This document shows positions 40,086 to 51,486 of a stretch of DNA of 64,000 bases, one piece after another. The notes under the pieces were generated by a model that saw only the letters and a list, made by a program, of their open reading frames with translations, did no database searches and was not told the origin of the DNA. Numbering within the stretch: the first letter of the stretch is position 1; each line of letters starts with the position of its first letter. Position numbers and translations under genes: made by a program. The stretch comes from Nemophila menziesii (lineage: Eukaryota > Streptophyta > Magnoliopsida > Boraginales > Hydrophyllaceae), in the NCBI GenBank assembly GCA_029959085.1, contig JARWIR010000016.1:20593499-20657498 (forward strand), given 5' to 3'.

Positions 40086-43000
40086 TTACTTACACAAAGA
40101 TTCTGAATCCTCTACTATATGGTGGACACTGATTTTAAGTTCCTCGCTGCGAAAATCCTCTTGCTCTTCCTGTATTGTTAAAGCTGAAGCCGCAGCAGAA
40201 GGACTACACCACTTCACCTCAATCATCAATAAGGTTGTAATATCTCCTATACTTGACGGTATCTCCTCAAGTTGCTCACATTTGTGCAAGAGTAGACACT
40301 CGAGCCGGGGAAAGTTATCTCTACTGGCAACCCATTCTACGACATTCAGAGACTCCAACTTCAGGAACTTGAGTTTTGGGAATATCTCCACCTCCTCTTC
40401 CATATCCCATGTTTCACCATCAAATGCATTGTCCAGCAATTTCAGAACCTCCAAATTGCATAACTTTACAAGTTGCGAAATTGCACTCCATGGCATGTAA
40501 AAGTTTGTCAAAGTTAACTTCTTTAGCTTTGAGGGGAAGTTGAATTCACACGGAGATCGCCTCTCACCGTTGTAAAACACCTTGAGCGATTCAAGTTTAA
40601 CCAGAAACTCCAACATCGGAAACTTGGTCACATCATTCAATGAATCCAAGAAAATGCAATTTAGTTTGCGGATGCCTGGTAGCTTTTTCAATAGCTTCTC
40701 CATATTATCTCCGTATGCAAGAGAAGGTGTGGAAAGAGTTTGGAGATTATCTAGCACAGATGAGTTCTCAAGTCTTTGAGGTTCCATATCAAAAGAAGGA
40801 TGTCCAGTCATATGCAAATGCCTTAAACTTGTTATATTCCAAATGCAATCTGGTACCTTCACAACTTTATCTTCTAGTAATTTGACACAAAATGTTTCAA
40901 GATTTAATAGTTTGGCGATGGATGATGGAACAGAAACCATGGTACCTTGAACTGCTAAGTATCTTAAATGAATTAGCAAGTCGATCTCGTTGAAAGAATT
41001 TCCTATGTTGATATCTTCAAAATTTAATATCTGAAGAAGCTTGAAGTTGCGAAAAATGAACGAGATATCATAGGAATCACTTGGGGACATATCACCAGCA
41101 GAAAAAAACAGTAGTGATCGGACAAGTGGGGGAAAAGGCTGAGCTCTCAAGTTTAAGAAGTGATTAATATTGGAATATATGCAGAGGCGACGTCTATCAA
41201 ATGTTATAGGTTCTGAAGAAGATTCTGACCCTTGTATTTGTTGGAAAAAGTTGTCTTCTGCAGCTTTGATCAAAGCAAACTCACGAAGAAGATCATGAAC
41301 ACGGCAAGTTTTCACCCCACCAATTGACTTTTCTTGAGCAACATTCACTAGGCTTCTTCCAATTAGATCTAACAAGTAACTCTCTGCCACTTCTTCTAAG
41401 CTCTTTGATTCTGAATGTTTGATGAGCCCCTCAGCAATCCACAGTCGTATTAATTTTTGCACTGGAACTTCTTTATCCTCTAAAAACGCTCCAAAATACA
41501 AAAAACAGGGCTTCAAATGGTCGTCTAAGTGGTTGTAGCTGAGCTCTATTATACTTTTACTTTCTTCGTTTGTATCATTGAAAAAGCGTGAACTTAAATT
41601 TTCTGCAATCTCTTTCCACGCATGTTGTCTCTTGTCCATCTTTTTGAGAAGCCCAGCAGTCAAAACAAGTGAAAGAGGTAAACCTTTACAATATTTTGCA
41701 ATTTCCTTGCCAGCGTCTACTAGTTCATCGGGGCAACTTTCTCCACCAAATAGCTTCTTTTGTAGTAGCTCCCAACTATCACCATCCGAGAGTGAACTTA
41801 GATGTTGTAGCATGTTTTTGGATTTAACTGTCAATATTAATCCATGTTGTTGTCTAGTAGTGAAGATAATCCTACCCCCTTCGTGCTTATTCGGAAAACA
41901 TCTCTGTAGATCATTCCATACTTCAGTACTCCACAAATCATCAAGAACAATAAGGAATCTTCGTCCGCTGAGACTTTGAAATAACATCGCAGCTAGTTCT
42001 TCATCACTTTTAAGATGTATCGCATCAACAAGTGTACGAACTTGACTTAAAAGCTCCAATAATAACTCTCTCTTCAAGTATACTTGAGATACACACACCC
42101 ATGCTCGAACATCAAAGTGGTTGGTAACTCTAGGATCATTATACAGTAACTTAGCCAGAGTGGTTTTACCCTGGCCCGCCATTCCAGCTATTGAAATAAT
42201 ACGCCGCTCTTTCACCTCTCCAAGAAGCCCTTCAAGCATATTTTCTGTCTCTTCCTTAAACCCCACCACAATACCCTCCATTGTTGGGTTAGTATGTTGT
42301 TGCGATCTTGAAACATGCTCAATCAACTCCTTAGAGTTAGTTGTTAGCAAAATCCTGCTGTTACCCGAGCCATCATCAGGAAAAACTCTTCTTATCTCCT
42401 CAAAATCTTCAATGTCATCCACGCCTTTCAAGATAATAAAATACTTACTGTTCTTGAGAAGAACATGCACCAATTCTTTTAACTCATCAACACTCAACTC
42501 ATTTGTATATGGTGCATAAAAAGAAGCATTGCTTATCAGTTGAAGAAATACCTCCTTTTTCCTGTTTTTATAAGATGACACCAAACTCCATGTACAAATT
42601 TTGAATTTATGTGCCGTGGCTTTAAATATTTCAGCGTGTTTCTCATTGATTTGCAAGTTGTTCATAGTGGCGATTATCCTACGCTCTGATGGGAATGGGT
42701 CAAAGACATCACTTGTTGCCTGCCCATTACCATATACTGCACTCAATTTCCCAATTTTTTCTTTCAAATCCTTTTGAATATCTTGAAGCCAGAATACAAC
42801 ATACCAAATTGGAATATCTTGAACGAGATATATATCAATAGCATATTCTATCTGATATGCCAAATTTGCAATTTCTTCCACGAGAGTCCTCAGATCTGCA
42901 TACTCCTTGCGCCACTGTTGGATCTCGATAAAGTGACCACTCACCAAATGTAGCATCTGTTTAAGCCGTATAATATAAAGCTTCAAAGGGCCCATCAAAT

Positions 43001-43436
43001 CATCATCAGCCTTGGCTTTGACCATCATCACCTGATCCAGATACTCCACAAGATGGTCAACAAATCCGTATTGACCAGTCCTCGGGTAATATTCTAGTGA
43101 CGGCTTCTTCCATTGTTCGAAAATACTTCTGGGATGCTCCCACATATCCGGAGTAACTTTCAAAACAGGGACCAGTGCTACAATTATTTGATGAGCCATG
43201 TCTGTGTCCATATTCTTGACACTAAACTTGGTTATTCTGGACTCTAGGTCCCTGGCTATAGTTTTGAGTCGATTTAATGAACCATCTTCAAGAAGCACTT
43301 GTGGAGGATGAGGATCCATAAGAATGGCTCTGAGGATGGAAAGATTATCGAGATGTTGAATTAACCATTTAGGCAGATTAGGATTGGAAACAACTTCATG
43401 ATATTCAAACAGAGCATCAAGCAGAGAGAGATACAT
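40086..43436 (-). CDS. NLR3: CC-NB-LRR immune receptor, inverted member of the cluster
   Basis: Intact single-exon ORF on the minus strand, 1116 residues. The start ATG 43436 is preceded by an in-frame TAG two codons upstream, so it is firm. R1-type CC: YQIEYAIDIYLVQDIPIWY. Degenerate NB-like module at about 276-375 (CTWSLVSSYKNRKKEVFLQL to RILLTTNSKELIEHV). NB-ARC: P-loop GMAGQGKTT 418-426, RNBS-A FDVRAWVCVSQ, kinase-2 FLIVLDDLW 494-502, RNBS-B GRIIFTTRQQ, GLPL, RNBS-D CFLYFGAFLEDKEV, VHD 713-715. The LRRs are shared in pattern with NLR1/2. It lacks the Ser-rich insertion between NB-ARC and LRR that NLR1 has. It is expected to be a cytosolic effector sensor. It is more diverged than the NLR1/NLR2 pair. 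Confidence 0.95.
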   Translation of the reverse strand: MYLSLLDALFEYHEVVSNPNLPKWLIQHLDNLSILRAILMDPHPPQVLLEDGSLNRLKTIARDLESRITKFSVKNMDTDMAHQIIVALVPVLKVTPDMWEHPRSIFEQWKKPSLEYYPRTGQYGFVDHLVEYLDQVMMVKAKADDDLMGPLKLYIIRLKQMLHLVSGHFIEIQQWRKEYADLRTLVEEIANLAYQIEYAIDIYLVQDIPIWYVVFWLQDIQKDLKEKIGKLSAVYGNGQATSDVFDPFPSERRIIATMNNLQINEKHAEIFKATAHKFKICTWSLVSSYKNRKKEVFLQLISNASFYAPYTNELSVDELKELVHVLLKNSKYFIILKGVDDIEDFEEIRRVFPDDGSGNSRILLTTNSKELIEHVSRSQQHTNPTMEGIVVGFKEETENMLEGLLGEVKERRIISIAGMAGQGKTTLAKLLYNDPRVTNHFDVRAWVCVSQVYLKRELLLELLSQVRTLVDAIHLKSDEELAAMLFQSLSGRRFLIVLDDLWSTEVWNDLQRCFPNKHEGGRIIFTTRQQHGLILTVKSKNMLQHLSSLSDGDSWELLQKKLFGGESCPDELVDAGKEIAKYCKGLPLSLVLTAGLLKKMDKRQHAWKEIAENLSSRFFNDTNEESKSIIELSYNHLDDHLKPCFLYFGAFLEDKEVPVQKLIRLWIAEGLIKHSESKSLEEVAESYLLDLIGRSLVNVAQEKSIGGVKTCRVHDLLREFALIKAAEDNFFQQIQGSESSSEPITFDRRRLCIYSNINHFLNLRAQPFPPLVRSLLFFSAGDMSPSDSYDISFIFRNFKLLQILNFEDINIGNSFNEIDLLIHLRYLAVQGTMVSVPSSIAKLLNLETFCVKLLEDKVVKVPDCIWNITSLRHLHMTGHPSFDMEPQRLENSSVLDNLQTLSTPSLAYGDNMEKLLKKLPGIRKLNCIFLDSLNDVTKFPMLEFLVKLESLKVFYNGERRSPCEFNFPSKLKKLTLTNFYMPWSAISQLVKLCNLEVLKLLDNAFDGETWDMEEEVEIFPKLKFLKLESLNVVEWVASRDNFPRLECLLLHKCEQLEEIPSSIGDITTLLMIEVKWCSPSAAASALTIQEEQEDFRSEELKISVHHIVEDSESLCK

Positions 43437-43585
43437 CTTCTACTCTCTTTTTTTTTCTGGGTTAACTTATTAGATAAGGTAAATGATGAAGAGGTACAGC
43501 ATTGAATGAATGTAAAAGCTTTCGAGGGAGGACCACACAACATTTATTAATGTCAAACTGGTGCGAACAAGACAATAATAACCTT

Positions 43586-43595
43586 CCTTTATAGG
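43586..43595 (-). promoter_or_regulatory. TATA-like box of NLR3
   Basis: Minus strand reads CCTATAAAGG about 150 bases upstream of the NLR3 ATG, a plausible core promoter. Confidence 0.4.
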
Positions 43596-43951
43596 TGTGC
43601 AGTTGCATTATTGTACTATTCAGCTCTTCTCACTCTTTAGATATTTCCCAAACTTTATCTTCCCCAACTTCAGTTTCAAACTTTTATAACATTTACAATA
43701 ATTTTCTTCAATTTTTTCTTAGGTTATTTTCAATCTCACAGGTTAACTGATCGTGTATATATTGTTCTATATCAATTTCTGTTTCTTTTTTATTTTTTCT
43801 AAACGCTTATATCATTACCAAAAAAAAAAAAATTACACCTAAAAGTTAACCTATTACCGAGGGAATAAATCAAGGCTTAACAGTTTTGCTAGTTGGCCAG
43901 GGATTGGGTGTGCATAAAAGTAAAAAACATCGTCTGGTGGCATATTTTTGC
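43596..43951. other. NLR3 upstream region
   Basis: AT-rich with an A-run near 43820. No gene seen. Confidence 0.4.
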
Positions 43952-45391
43952 CTAATCCGCTACCGTAATGTTTTCTCTTTTAACAAAAGAGAAGTTAGGA
44001 TTACATATTTTTGAAATGAAATAAATACTTTTAACTATATTCTTAATACATGAAAAATTAATGCTAAAATTATTAACTAGAGATTGCATAAGCTGAAGAC
44101 TATTGTTCTCCACTTCACAATGGATATACCTAAGTTCTCTAACCCATAGACAATCTTTCAAAACTCACAAGGCTTCAGCTTCTAGAACATTGTATATATT
44201 AATTCTCGACGCCATACATCTAAGCAGCTCTCCATGGTGGTTCCTGGCAACGTAAGAGACAATAGTTCTTTCTTTAGTAAGAGATGCATCGCAATTTATT
44301 TTTACCGAGTTTAGTAGAGGTGGAGACCACATACTGTTTGAAATACTACACTTTAAACTATTTTTTCTTAAATTTGTATCAATTGGTTTATTTTCATTCT
44401 TAGGAGTAAAACTCTTTTCCTTTAGATTATTAATATCATCAATAGGTTCTTTGTAATAAGAGACAAGAAGGACCTTCTGATATGTTGTATTCTTTGGTAA
44501 AGAGCCATTTACTCTTCCATTTGTTTCATAGTTTTTTCTCAGATCAGTGAGATCATCCTTGGAGTTAAGTGTTGTATATTCTCTCCACAAGGCTAAAGCC
44601 TTTTCAAATGTGACTTTGCGGGTCCAGTTTTGTCTTCTTAAAGACAAAGGAGTTTCTATCTTTCCATATCTGCCAAGCAATTATACAAGCTAGCTCAAGT
44701 AAGAAAGAATTCTTATTAGTCTCCTTAGCCAATAATCTTAGGACGTTAGCCATCCAAATATATACTTTACATTAGGATTGGTTGCTTGTCATAAGACCTA
44801 ATGGAGAAACTAACCAAGTGGCCCTGGCCCATTCACATTCGAAGAGAAGATGTTCAATATTTTCTAGTTTTTTATTACATATTTAGCAACTTTTGCTATC
44901 ACTACAGTTTTTTATATAAAGATTTTCATTTGTAGGTATTACATTCTTTATTGTTTTCCATATAAAGTTTCTTACTTTTGGTGGAGTATTCATACTCCAT
45001 AAATTTTTCCAAATTTCAGGTTCAGTTACATGGGAGGAAGATGGTTTAGCTTTACTGTTACTAGCTTCCTTCATAATTTTTTCCATTTTAATGTGTTGAT
45101 AAGCTTTCTTAACTGAGTATAACCCATCTGGACTCAAAGTCCAGTACACTAGATCCCTAGCTTGTATTAAATGTATAAACATTTTAGTAATTTTTTAATA
45201 AAAGTTCTTATGAAAATTAGTTTTTATATTTCTATTGTATTTCCCTTTTATATATAAAATCAGACACTTTAGTAATATTATTTTCGATAAGGTCTGATTA
45301 TGTCCTCACTCTGGATAATCCATGCACCTACTTGAGGATTAATATCCTCCCCACCACCAATTCTCCATATTAGATGATTTTTAATAGCATT
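43952..45391 (-). mobile_element. LINE fragment: zinc-binding and RNase H end of an L1-type ORF2
   Basis: On the minus strand from the right: HLIWRIGGGEDINPQVGAWI (about 45310-45380); zf-RVT region WTLSPDGLYSVKKAYQHIK and EIWKNLWSMNTPPKVRNFIW (44883-45182); RNase H WSPPLLNSVKINCDASLTKE, VARNHHGELLRC and VLEAEAL (44165-44340); then a shift into WVRELRYIHCEVENNSLQLM and FVKRENITVAD (43952-44161). Stops and frameshifts are present. The RT part is not on this side. The fragment is cut at 45391 by insertion of Athila B. Confidence 0.82.
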
Positions 45392-47625
45392 TGATGTCTC
45401 CCTATTTGTGATGATTTACTTAGTTGGAGCCATCATTTTTAAGAATTATTAGGAAGTTATACTCGATTTTTGTTAAAATTATTTTTTTTTCTTATTTCTT
45501 GTCTTGATTTGATGATTTATTATTTTTAGAGCATATTTGGTTTAATTATTTGTTAATTGTGAAGTTTTAAAGATATATGGTAATTAATTAGATGTCAAAT
45601 CAATTCCAAGAGATAAAGGAAAGAAGATAATGATGGAAATTGGAGATAAAGGAAGGAAAGGATAAAATAGGAAAAGAAAAGTTACCAAGTAAATCTGAAT
45701 TCCATCAGCTACGTCTACAAAAGCGATCATAACTCAAGATTGGTTTAGAATTTGGAAGAATGGTCTGAAGCAAAGTTGTAGAGCTTTCCGAAATGACCAG
45801 TTTTGATTAGGAGTGGAAATCGTAAGGAACAGATCGAAAAAGGGTATTTTAAAAAAATTCCGATTTTATTCTGAATAGAATTTTTCCATGCCAATTCCTA
45901 TCCAATTTTTCAGAACTGGGAAAAACAATTCCTAATTCGGAATTTCGGAATTTCGGAATTTACCGGAAATTCAGAAATTTCGGTACAGAAATTTCAGAAC
46001 TTTTGGTTCGGAAAATTTGGAAAATTTGGATTGGAATTTCGGACATTTGGTTCAGAAATTACGGAACTAAGGGTTATAAATCGGAACAGTAGTTTAATAC
46101 TTACCCGAAGAGTAACCGTAACAAACGAGTAACAATAGTTAAAAACTAAATCATTGTTACTTTTTTCAATTACATGAATAAACAAATATTGCAAAAATTT
46201 CTTAGAAAATGATCCTGTAATATTGCATGTTTCAAGGACTAAAGGAACAGTCAATTAATTTTAATGATTCAAATACTCCATGCAATATTATTTTAGAATA
46301 TAATTTATAATTCGGTAATATAATTCGAAAATAAAATCGGATCGGAAAAACCCAAAAATTTCGGAAATTTATATGTACTTCCAATTCCGATCCGAATTTT
46401 TCGGAAAAATCGGGAAATCGGAATTTCAGAACCTTAAAAATCTGTTCCGAAATCGGAATTTTCGGATCGGAAGAGTCGGAAATCAGAAGTTTCAAATCCG
46501 ATTTCCACCCCTAGTTTTGATATAAAGAACGTGTCAATCGGAGCAATATTGGAGAAGTCACGGCCAACACAAGACATCAACAGTTTATTACCTTTTTTAT
46601 ATTTTAGAGCTACGAATTTGAGTTGGACTAGAAGTCCAATTACTTGTCTTCCACTCCAAGAAAACGAATTAGGACTTCCTAGACTCCTATAAGTACACCC
46701 TTTAACTATTGTAAACATGTCTTTTCCCATCCTTAAGTTTATTCATCATTAGAGATCAATCCTTAGAGCAAGTTGACAGTATGTATCTTTCTTCTAGTTT
46801 ATTTCTTTCTAGTATGAACTAATTTTCCCATAGCTTGAGTTTTGCATATGTATAATCTATGAATTCTATTTTATTCTGTCTAGGTTTCTTTGGCAGAATT
46901 GTTTTAAATTGATTCTAGCTATTTAACCATATATTTGTTTTAAGTGCTTTGATTTATTGTCTGTCTTAAACCTGATCAATTTAGGGTTGTGCTAATAGTG
47001 ATTAGATGGACACCCGAAAGGGGTGTCTAATTATTGAAACACCACATAAACGTCTTGTGTGCGGTAGTGATTTGGAAGGGCTTTCCTAACTAGATAGTTA
47101 TTAGGGTTTGATTTAATCACCGATCATCATTAAAAGGCCACTCTCATTTAGGAACATAGTGGCGTAGGAGCACCCTATTTAATTCCCCTCGTGATTGTGA
47201 GGTCGCCACCCTAGTCCATCCTAATGGGGATAGGAAGGAATTTAGAATCCTGGCTACTTATCTAAGAGCTATTATCACCCTTATTAACTAGTAGAAAAAA
47301 TAGAAAGATTAGTGCATACGAGCAAAACCTGAGCTATATTTTCTCATCTTTATTCTATCATATTTATTTTATTGTCTTTAATTTTAATTTATTTAGTTAA
47401 TCACTGATCTTCCCATCATATTTATTTACTTTTCTTGTCTTTTAATTAAATATTGCTACTCTGGTTTTATTACCCATCTGTTTAACACACTTAAGTCTTT
47501 GAGGAACAAATCTTCTTATCATTAAAACTTGCATACGTCCTATAATACTTGTAGTACTGTATTTAGTCTAGGGTGATTACTTTCTTTAATTATATCTTAT
47601 TTATATCACATCCTAGGCGACACCA
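45392..47625 (+). repeat. Athila B 5' LTR (contains a hAT insertion)
   Basis: TGATGTCTCC to CGACACCA, 2234 bases, of which 714 are the hAT element plus its duplicated 8-mer. Without it the length (about 1520) matches the 1550-base solo LTR at 22712. A hairpin GACACCC-GAAAG-GGGTGTC lies at 47009-47027. A TATA-like CCTATAAGTACACC is near 46686. Confidence 0.88.
45808..46513. mobile_element. Non-autonomous hAT element in the B LTR
   Basis: 706 bases with terminal inverted repeats TAGGAGTGGAAATCG (left) and CGATTTCCACCCCTA (right), flanked by identical 8-mers GTTTTGAT (45800-45807 and 46514-46521). An 8-bp duplication and TAGGGGTGGAAA ends fit hAT. The inside is full of GGAATTTCGG / CCGATTTC motifs on both strands. 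No transposase ORF. The Phe/Asn/Pro-rich minus-strand frames here are products of the repeat. Confidence 0.88.
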
Positions 47626-47631
47626 AGTTTT

Positions 47632-47649
47632 TGGCGCCGCTGCCGGGGA
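47632..47649 (+). other. Athila B primer-binding site
   Basis: TGGCGCCGCTGCCGGGGA, identical to the site in A and C, tRNA-Asp type. Confidence 0.88.
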
Positions 47650-47809
47650 CTTGTGTCTCGTTAGCGTGTGGGATATTTATTTTTACTAGTAGTAGTTTTT
47701 AGTTATTTTATTTTTCCATTTTTACGCGTTTGGTTTGTTTTAGTCTCTTTCAGGTTTACAGTGCATGCTTGCGTAACCCGAGAGATGTTTCACAACTTAT
47801 AACAGACGC

Positions 47810-49577
47810 TTGAGAGAAGAGAGAGAACGAAGAAGAGTGATGGCAGAACTACAAGATCCACCACTAGTGGAACCTCCACTTGGTTCTTTAGGACATTTAC
47901 CACCACCACCACGGGAAGATAACAGAAACATCAACAGACTTGAACAAGATCTCCCAGGATTGGGAGCACCTTTTCGAGTTCAACCATTAGGTTATCGTCG
48001 TCCAGAGATCCAGAATATCAAGTTCAGACCCGATCTGGGTATGCTCAGTCAATTTCAAAATTTTGGACTCTATAGTGGTACAGCAATACAAGATCTGGTA
48101 AGATCGATTCAGAAGTTTATGCAGATTTGTGATGCCTACAGTACTTCAGGCATTACACTCGAGCAACTGTATTGTCACATGTTTTCGTTCTTTCTGACCA
48201 GTAAGGCTGGTGATTGGCTAGATAGACAACCACCAGGTACAATTAATACTTGGCCAGAACTTCAAGCCGCATTCTTTAACCTTTTTTTATCCAAAGAGTA
48301 TGAGACTCAAAGAACATAGAGAGCTTGCTAAGTTTTGCCAAGAGAATGGAGAAGAGGTAGGAGACGTATAGACAAGGTTTCAATAGAAGTTAGCTAGATG
48401 TCCACTTCATGGTTACACCCTGTCTTTACAGTTAGCTATATTCTATCGCGGTATCAGTACCGAAAGTAGATTGAGGGTAGATAATCTTGGAAAGAGGGAT
48501 TTTGTGTCCATGGATCCTACAGAAGTTGCCGAAGGTATGGAACGTATAATAGAAACAGAAAGAAGTTAGCCACTTTCGCGAGCTCCTGTTACAAACACCA
48601 GAGGTACACTTCGATTAGATGCAGAAACTACGAACTCAGCTCAATTTTCAACATTAGAGAATCAAATCAGAGAGATTAAGCTTGAGATGCAAAAGAATTT
48701 AGCCGCAAAAAATGTAGTGCAAGAGGCACAAGGTTGTTTGTGTGAGGTACCGAATCATACATGGTAAAAGTGCGAAGGAAATCCAGCATCTGTTTATTTC
48801 ATATTTAACCAAGGAAATTATCAATTTGGTAACAGGAATCATCCAAGTATGCAGTATTCAAATTGACAAGGGGCCGCTAATCCAGGTAACTATCAACCTC
48901 GTCCCTAGAATAACTCTTACCAACCAAGAGGTCAAGATCCATATCAGGGCAATCGACATGCTCCTCCATAACAACCTGCCAATGACGCATATACCGACAC
49001 TTTAGCTCAAAAATCTTTGCCACGATATCTTCAAGAGAGAGTTGTGAGTGATAAACATTTAAAGAGTTTCATGGATCTGATGACAACTAACATGAATACA
49101 CAGAACGAGATGTTGAGAGAACAAGAAGCTTCAATTTAAATTTTAGGTACGCAAGTCAAGCAATTAAGTAAAGTTTCAACAAATATTGTGGAAGCAAAAG
49201 AACTGAAAGATATCGAGGGAGGTGATGCCAATGTTGGGTTCGAAGCTTGCAAGGCTATTTGCCTTGAAATTGAAGAAAATAAGGAATTACCGCATGCTAC
49301 AGAAATTGTCGTGGAAGTTCCTGAAACTGAAGAAGAACCAACTAAGTCTAGCCCCGAAAACTCTGACTCTTCTGAAGATAAAGATTCATCTGAAAGATCC
49401 GACTTTATACAACTTCTGAGAGATATGCAAGAATAGATTAGATCGGTTATGGAGTTACAAGTTGCTAACGCTAAAGAGAAAGAGGAAGAAGCCTCAAAAG
49501 AGCTGAAAGATGAAACTGCACTTATTGTGCAAGAAAAGAAAGAAGAAGAGAAGGTGGATTCGCCACCGGTTGTTTAA
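47810..49577 (+). pseudogene. Athila B gag
   Basis: The open segment 47810-48319 contains RREERERRRVMAELQDPP-like charged and Pro-rich leader sequence and the core FRPDLGMLSQFQNFG ... IQKFMQICDAYS ... PPGTINTWPELQAAF. It stops at 48317-48319 and continues in shifted frames through CPLHGYTLSLQLAIFYRGI. The zinc-knuckle region (about 48733-48775) reads GCLCEVPNHTW then a stop, so it lacks one residue between the first cysteines compared with A and C. Glu-rich segments at 49188-49436 lead to protease. Non-functional. Confidence 0.82.
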
Positions 49578-49580
49578 AAA

Positions 49581-50536
49581 ATGTCACCAATTATTCCAAA
49601 TACAAATCCAAAGGTAGACATTGAACCCAAGACATTTGTAGACGCGTATACTCCAGAAAATATCAACACCCAAATGCTTGAGATTGCAAAGAAAGGGCTT
49701 ACACCACAACAAGTTTTCACGCTAGTTATTCCAAAAAAAGAAGCGGGTTTAGAAGCCAAGAAAGAGACTGTGGCTCATACTGAGAGAGTCTCGAGAAAAG
49801 TAGAGAAAGAGTTGTGATTGAAAATCAAAGATCCAGGAAGCTTTAATCTTCCTATTCAAATAAATGGTATGCTCAAGATGAAAGCTATGTGTGATGTGGG
49901 TTCAGGTTTGAATCTTATGCCAAAGTCTGAGTTCGATAGACTTGGACTTCCAAAAGCAGCAAAAACTCCGATGAAGTTGCAGTTTGCTGACAATTCAGTA
50001 ACCAAGACATGGGGAAAAGTGGAAGATGTACACGTCCGAACAGGTAATATCACCATCCATACTGACTTTGTTATACTTGATTTCGATGTAGATAAGCAGG
50101 TTCCAATCATACTTGGAAGGCCCTTCATGGCCACAAGTCAGAGCATAATCAACTTCCAGGAAGGGACATTTATCCTTCATGCTAAAAACATATCCGAGAC
50201 ATTCCATGTCTGGGGAAAGAAACCGCGGAAGTTAAATTCCACCGTTCCTATCATCCACAGTCTTTCACATCATCGAGTCCTAGAAAAGATCCACGCAAAG
50301 CCTGTGGATACTGAGCCGAAGATTGAGATTGGGGTCGGCCATGAAGTTGTATGGAAAGCCCACAAATCAGAGAATAGGCCACAAAGTCACAAAACTCGTC
50401 GATGGGACCATTCATAATCACTGAAGTTGTTTCAGCTAAGGTGATCGAAATCAGGCCCAAGAGGGGCATCAAACAAAGGTTAGTAGACGTTCATAGCCTT
50501 GCTCGTTGCTGGGGAGGCTATATTCGCAAATCTTGA
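49581..50536 (+). pseudogene. Athila B protease joined to an integrase-tail-like segment
   Basis: After an in-frame TGA (49815-49817) the frame reads KIKDPGSFNLPIQING, MCDVGSGLNLMPKSEFDRLG (active Asp kept, but GS-G in place of GAS), VEDVHV, TDFVILDFDVDKQVPIILGR and PFMATSQSIINFQEG. It then goes via a short linker and a frameshift near 50400 to MGPFIITEVVSAKVIEIRPK, RGIKQRLVDVHSLARCWGGY and IRKS-stop at 50534-50536. RT, RNase H and integrase core are absent exactly as in A, although the two protease sequences differ widely. Confidence 0.82.
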
Positions 50537-50761
50537 TAGAGGAACCACGTCTAACTTTAAAAGACGTTAAATAAAAGTGCTTTACAGGAGACAACCCGCA
50601 ACACTTTTCTTAATGTTTTTATGTCTTTAAATTCTGTTTAGTTTAGTTGTTTTTGGTTGATATTGCATATTTGAGAAAGGTATGAGTGTTTTTGATGATC
50701 AGGTACTTAAGAAATCGATTTAGGAAAAGAAAGATGAAAATTCGGCGAAAAGCATACCACT

Positions 50762-51053
50762 TCCGCGGTACACCGCAGGTCAAAAACCGTGGAGACGATT
50801 TTCAACTACGGTCCACTGCCGAGACAAGGGATCCAAAATCGTATCGAGAAGCGCGAATACGGTCTGAACAACAGAAGGGTCCGGTGCACCGCATCAACCA
50901 TCCGGTGTACCACACCATCAAAAATCGTGGTGACGGTTTACAATAAGGTACAGTGCCGAGACAGCTACCCAAAACCCTATCGACAACTAGTTAATACAGT
51001 TTTTCGACTCTTGAGTCCAGTACACCGCACCTCACGTCCAGTGCACCACACGA
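50762..51053. repeat. Short palindrome-type repeats in Athila B
   Basis: Half units of the form CCRGTRYACCRCA recur: CCGCGGTACACCGCAGG (50763), CCGGTGCACCGCATC (50881), CCGGTGTACCACACC (50902), CCAGTACACCGCACC (51017) and CCAGTGCACCACACG (51039). GGTGCACC is a perfect palindrome. A longer direct repeat of about 80 bases (CCGTGGAGACGATTTTCAAC / TCGTGGTGACGGTTTACAA and flanks) has a period near 150. The cluster stands where A has its stacked palindromes. Confidence 0.7.
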
Positions 51054-51486
51054 CACCTCCAGATCCATATTTGAAGGGTTATATGATGGGATGAAAAGAA
51101 GAGGTTAGTTTTTACACGAATTTATGAATCCTTACGTCTCTCTTTCTTTCCCACACTTCTCCTAACTCCATTAAAGCTTCACCAAACCTTCACCAAACAT
51201 CAAAACACTACCCAATCACCATAATTTTACATCCAATCCTTCCCCTTATCATTACAAAGATTCAACCACACAAATCATATCAAAACACTTTGAATCCAAG
51301 AATCAAAAGCCTAAATTTCCAAAATTTCACACAACAATTTCTTAGATCCATACCTATCAAGCAAGAATTCATCCTATCCATATAGACAATCATCTACATA
51401 ACACCTTTTCTAAAGCTTGTTCAACCTATAATCAAGAGTTTCAAATTTCACGAGTGGTTAAAGCTTTGAGTTGGAGGTCAATTGAG

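Noticed and set aside
45994..46730. Minus-strand ORFs rich in Phe, Asn and Pro
   Set aside because: They are translations of the GGAATTTCGG repeats of the hAT element.
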